A stretch of DNA of 13,311 nucleotides from Baffinella frigidus (lineage: Eukaryota; Cryptophyceae; Cryptomonadales; Baffinellaceae). Shown one piece after another: positions 11,521 to 13,311 of the stretch. The position numbers and the translations under genes are program-made. The stretch spans positions 209,885 to 223,195 of the forward strand of contig MU646880.1 in assembly GCA_026770585.1 (NCBI GenBank), read 5' to 3'. How positions within the stretch are numbered: position 1 is the stretch's first letter; the number at the start of each line of letters is the position of its first letter. Under the pieces are notes generated by a model. That model made no database searches. It was not told where the DNA came from and saw only the letters and a list, made by a program, of their open reading frames with translations.

Positions 11521-11593
11521 TCTTCTCACGCCTATGAACACATAGGGATCCATTTTCTTTTGAATGAAACATGTCCCCGGATTCACACCGCAG

Positions 11594-11716
11594 GAGGGCT
11601 CGGATCGCGCGGCGTCTCCGGGCTCCCGCGACTCGGGAGCAGCCCCGGTAGAGCGGACGAGCATGTGGAAGGAGCTTCTCCCGCGGAGGCAGTTCAAGGG
11701 CATCTGCTGGGTCACG
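11594..11716 (+). CDS. exon G, full copy (linker and first strand of the C2 domain)
   Basis: This predicted 123-base exon has 41 codons, phase 0 at both ends, between CACACCGCAG and GTCACG|GTGAGA. It reads EGSDRAASPGSRDSGAAPVE then RTSMWKELLPRRQFKGICWV-T. The first half is a Ser/Ala/Gly/Pro linker. FKGICWVT is followed, after splicing to exon H, by LHEAQNLVGK, which together look like strand 1 and the loop start of a C2 domain. GTGAGA is a strong donor and is repeated at 11805. Alternatively the frame reads on through GTG-AGA-GAG (V-R-E-P-R-L), also C2-like for a few residues; a stop follows in the tandem repeat, so splicing is preferred. Confidence 0.62.
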
Positions 11717-11721
11717 GTGAG

Positions 11722-11790
11722 AGAGCCCCGCCTCGCGATAGATAGGCCCGCCTCGGGAATGATAGGCCCGTCTCGGGATAGATACGGGCA
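11722..11790 (+). repeat. short tandem repeat GATAGGCCCGYCTCGGGA
   Basis: About three units of a roughly 19-base repeat, CGCCTCGCGATAGATAGGCC-type, lie between exon G and its donor-end fragment. Confidence 0.6.
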
Positions 11791-11804
11791 TCTTCTGGGT
11801 CACG
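11785..11804 (+). pseudogene. exon G, donor-end fragment
   Basis: CGGGCATCTTCTGGGTCACG |GTGAGAGAACC repeats the last codons of exon G (G-I-F-W-V-T, against GICWVT) and the donor. Confidence 0.6.
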
Positions 11805-11839
11805 GTGAGAGAACCTTACTCCCGGCGGCGGTTCTGGTC

Positions 11840-11914
11840 GTGAGGCTCACAACCTGATGTTTGGCGGCAGCTGCACGAGGCTCAGAACCTGGTCGGGAAG
11901 ATCATCGGGACGCG
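11840..11914 (+). pseudogene. exon H, copy 1 with its upstream intron (acceptor end)
   Basis: GTGAGGCTCACAACCTGATG TTTGGCGGCAG then LHEAQNLVGKIIGTR (exon part 11871-11914) repeats 12147-12221. After ACGCG it breaks into CCCCCCCGCTC. The acceptor and first fourteen codons are intact; the rest of exon H is missing. The same intron stretch appears a third time near 12075-12095. Confidence 0.65.
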
Positions 11915-12048
11915 AACCCCCCCGCTCAAAAGACTACGATGACCTCTGCTCCCCGGATGTCCGGGGGTAACGTGACCATTTCTCATACAAAATTGAGGGA
12001 AACGCCTAATTTCGGTTCAAATGTGGTCCCTGTAGCCTTCTGAGCGGC

Positions 12049-12066
12049 CGCTTCAAGATGGGCGGT
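12049..12066 (+). pseudogene. exon H, small middle fragment
   Basis: CCGCTTCAAGATGGGCGGTC matches GTCCGCTTCAAGATGGCCGG within exon H (R-F-K-M). Short, with neither splice site. Confidence 0.35.
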
Positions 12067-12177
12067 CGGCGTAGTGCGGCTCATAACCTCATGCATGCCT
12101 TATCGATTTCATATGAAACCATCTCACACTCGTAACCTTACGTTTCGTGAGGCTCATAACCTTATGTTTGGCGGCAG

Positions 12178-12276
12178 CTGCACGAGGCTCAGAACCTGGT
12201 CGGGAAGATCATCGGGACGCGCGACCCCTACGTCCGCTTCAAGATGGCCGGCCAGACCGAACGCTCCGCAGCTAAG
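12178..12276 (+). CDS. exon H, full copy: C2-domain core
   Basis: This predicted 99-base exon has 33 codons, phase 0 at both ends, between TTTGGCGGCAG and GCTAAG|GTATCC. It reads LHEAQNLVGKIIGTRDPYVR then FKMAGQTERSAAK. This is a clear C2-domain segment: E-A-x-N-L-V-G-K (end of strand 1 and loop 1), the G-x-x-DPYV-x-F/V signature and the following strand. C2 domains of this kind attach proteins to phospholipid membranes, often in response to calcium. The first calcium-loop aspartate usual just after the K is replaced by I-I, while the DPY aspartate is present, so calcium binding may be weakened. It joins exon G (..WVT) and exon I (VASTSPKWEEK..) in phase. Four fragments surround it. Confidence 0.75.
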
Positions 12277-12282
12277 GTATCC

Positions 12283-12373
12283 TAAGCCTCAGCTTTATGC
12301 ATAACATAGCACATCCACCCTTATCATAAGCGTTGGGAGCCGTAAGATACACCGCATAATCTGCCATGTTCTG
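12283..12373. repeat. 91-base inverted repeat, left arm
   Basis: TAAGCCTCAGCTTTATGCAT..CACATCCACCCTTATCAT..CACCGCATAATCTGCC is the reverse complement of 12558-12648 with about 10 mismatches in 91. It starts six bases after the exon H donor. A weaker relative lies at 5644-5711. Confidence 0.75.
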
Positions 12374-12379
12374 AAATGA

Positions 12380-12401
12380 GACCGAATGCTCCGCAGCTAA
12401 G
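12380..12401 (+). pseudogene. exon H, donor-end fragment 1
   Basis: GACCGAATGCTCCGCAGCTA AG|GTCACG reads T-E-C-S-A-A-K and matches TERSAAK|GTATCC. Confidence 0.55.
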
Positions 12402-12483
12402 GTCACGCAACGCACGATTCATTCTGATCGCGTTGAGGGACTATTCTTAAGTTGACGATCTCGGGTTGTGGTACAAATCCAAG

Positions 12484-12531
12484 TACGTTTGCTTCAAGAT
12501 GGCCGGACAGACCGAACGGAGCGCGCCTAAG
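12484..12531 (+). pseudogene. exon H, donor-end fragment 2 (well conserved at protein level)
   Basis: TAC-GTT-TGC-TTC-AAG-ATG-GCC-GGA-CAG-ACC-GAA-CGG-AGC-GCG-CCT-AAG|GTATCC reads YVCFKMAGQTERSAPK. Against exon H most changes are silent, including a serine switch from TCC to AGC. No acceptor or first half is evident upstream; the sequence before it resembles the intron repeats at 2343 and 2761. It could be a remnant of an older paralogous exon. Confidence 0.5.
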
Positions 12532-12557
12532 GTATCCACCGGAATCTCATTGCAGAA

Positions 12558-12648
12558 CAGAACAGAACAGATTATGCGGTGTATCTTAAGGCTTCCAACG
12601 CTTATGGTAAGGGTGGATGTGCTATTTTATGCATGCAGCTTAGGCTTA
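12558..12648. repeat. 91-base inverted repeat, right arm
   Basis: The partner of 12283-12373. The 184-base interior carries both exon H donor-end fragments. ACAGA triplication at its outer end (AGAACAGAACAGAACAG) is a small local repeat. Confidence 0.75.
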
Positions 12649-12681
12649 GGAGACCTTGGCCGCCTGCCGCGCTTTACAAAC

Positions 12682-12746
12682 AGTTCTGTAGAAAGGTCAT
12701 GCTTCTTTGCAACGCCTGACGCGCTTTACAAACACGCCACGGACAG
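12682..12746 (+). repeat. duplicated intron end before exon I
   Basis: GTTCTGTAGAAAGGTCATGC then TTCTTTGCAACGCCTGACGC and GCTTTACAAACACGCCACGG ACAG recurs at 13184-13246 and, in its later part, at 12958-12994. Each copy ends at an exon I start, so the duplicated unit spans the intron-exon border. Confidence 0.75.
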
Positions 12747-12836
12747 GTTGCGAGCACGAGTCCGAAGTGGGAGGAGAAGTTTTCCTTCTTCCTCGACGAC
12801 TTATCGGAATCCAGTCTTTCAAAACTGATTCCAGAC
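12747..12836 (+). CDS. exon I, copy 1: next C2-domain segment (end uncertain)
   Basis: After CCACGGACAG the sequence reads VASTSPKWEEKFSFFLDDLS then ESSLSKLIPD and a TGA. Phase 0 fits exon H. SPKWEEKFSFFLDD is typical of C2 strands 4-5 (N/S-P-x-W-x-E-x-F-x-F), so H and I together make a continuous C2 region. The reading probably leaves the true exon near DDLS, because GGAATCCAGT.. and ..ACTGATTCC form an inverted repeat there and no donor is evident. This may therefore be an acceptor-end copy, with the complete exon beyond the right edge of the window. Confidence 0.58.
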
Positions 12837-12994
12837 TGAAGTCTGGCGCCTGATGTTCAACTGACTGCAGCTGGCGAGCACGACACATACACCATTACAA
12901 ACCCAATTAATTAATTAGTAAAAGTGGTTCTTCGTGTGAACCCGTCCTTAGTGTAAACAACGCCTGACGCGCTTTACAAACACGCCACGAACAG

Positions 12995-13022
12995 GTTGCG
13001 TGCACGAGCCCGAAGTGGGAGG
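12995..13022 (+). pseudogene. exon I, copy 2 (acceptor end)
   Basis: After CACGAACAG it reads VACTSPKWEG and then diverges into GCTCCCACTCCC. Upstream it shares the ACGCCTGACGCGCTTTACAA intron end. Confidence 0.6.
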
Positions 13023-13050
13023 GCTCCCACTCCCTTTTAGGGTGTATGGC

Positions 13051-13112
13051 GTACCCCTGTATGCGGGGGCGGTCTACAGGGGTACCTCGCTCATGAGAAA
13101 CCGCCCCCCCCC
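13051..13112. repeat. nested hairpins
   Basis: GTACCCCTGTA (13051-13061) and TACAGGGGTAC (13075-13085) form a perfect 11-base stem with a 13-base loop. GCGGGGGCGGT (13063-13073) can instead pair with ACCGCCCCC (13101-13109). It is a foldback of unknown kind between exon I copies. Confidence 0.55.
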
Positions 13113-13246
13113 CCTAGGACGTTTTCATCCTTTGGGTCCTTTAGGTTCTTTTAACTCCCAGAATAGGCGGACACCGGAACTGGTTCTGTAGAAAGGTCAT
13201 GCTTCCGTACAACGCCTGACGCACTTTACAAAAACGCCACGGACAG

Positions 13247-13294
13247 GTTGCGAGCACGAGCCCGAAGTGGGAGAAAAAGTTATCCTTCTGCTAA
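13247..13294 (+). pseudogene. exon I, copy 3 (acceptor end)
   Basis: After CCACGGACAG it reads VASTSPKWEKKLSFC and then TAA. It is preceded by the whole duplicated intron end 13184-13246. Only the exon start is kept. Confidence 0.6.
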
Positions 13295-13311
13295 GTGGAC
13301 CCGTGTGACCA

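Noticed and set aside
1-13311. tRNA, rRNA or other structured RNA genes
   Set aside because: I found no cloverleaf with the usual TTCGA-type arm and no rRNA-like stretch; hairpins found are foldback elements.

Overview
This is nuclear DNA of a eukaryote, most likely a microalga or another protist. There is no prokaryotic gene layout and no long open frame. Short GC-rich coding segments are bounded by GT-AG splice signals, small foldback transposons are common, and kilobases of sequence are built from degenerate CCCTAAA (Arabidopsis-type telomere) motifs and their CCCTGAA, CCCGAAA and CCCTCTA variants. I cannot name the species.

My main reading is that the + strand carries part of one intron-rich gene for a C2-domain protein. 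Nine exon models lie in order: A (772-870), B (2082-2185), C (4221-4271), D (5911-6030), E (7399-7478), F (from 10191), G (11594-11716), H (12178-12276) and I (from 12747). Splice phases agree at A-B, B-C, C-D, D-E, G-H and H-I. G-H-I joined give a recognisable N-terminal half of a C2 domain (WVT|LHEAQNLVGK..GTRDPYVRFKM..|VASTSPKWEEKFSFFLDD). B-C-D may form a divergent C2 domain. E to F does not match in phase, so an exon may be missing there. Both ends of the gene lie outside the window or are unseen.

Almost every exon is surrounded by broken copies of itself. Copies upstream usually keep the splice acceptor and exon start; copies downstream usually keep the exon end and splice donor. This is what tandem duplication of units spanning the intron-exon borders would leave. 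The introns therefore seem to have grown by such duplications, mixed with telomere-like and minisatellite arrays, and hold many decoy splice sites.

Layout: 1-338 poly-G, AG repeat and a small palindromic repeat; 339-870 exon A array in a TTATTCAC minisatellite; 871-1800 A donor-end copies and telomere-like DNA; 1803-2880 exon B array with two foldback insertions; 2883-3034 foldback; 3107-3895 about 30-bp minisatellite; 3925-4215 telomere-like; 4221-5560 exon C array with MITEs; 5640-6410 exon D array; 6560-7478 exon E array in CCCTCTA repeats; 7479-7980 E donor-end copies in G-rich repeats; 8065-8249 MITE; 8343-8625 small direct repeats; 8645-9480 telomere-like; 9146-10300 exon F array with a MITE; 10510-11804 exon G array with MITEs; 11871-12531 exon H array; 12747-13294 exon I array. 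All coordinates, alignments and phases were worked out by eye; no database search was possible.
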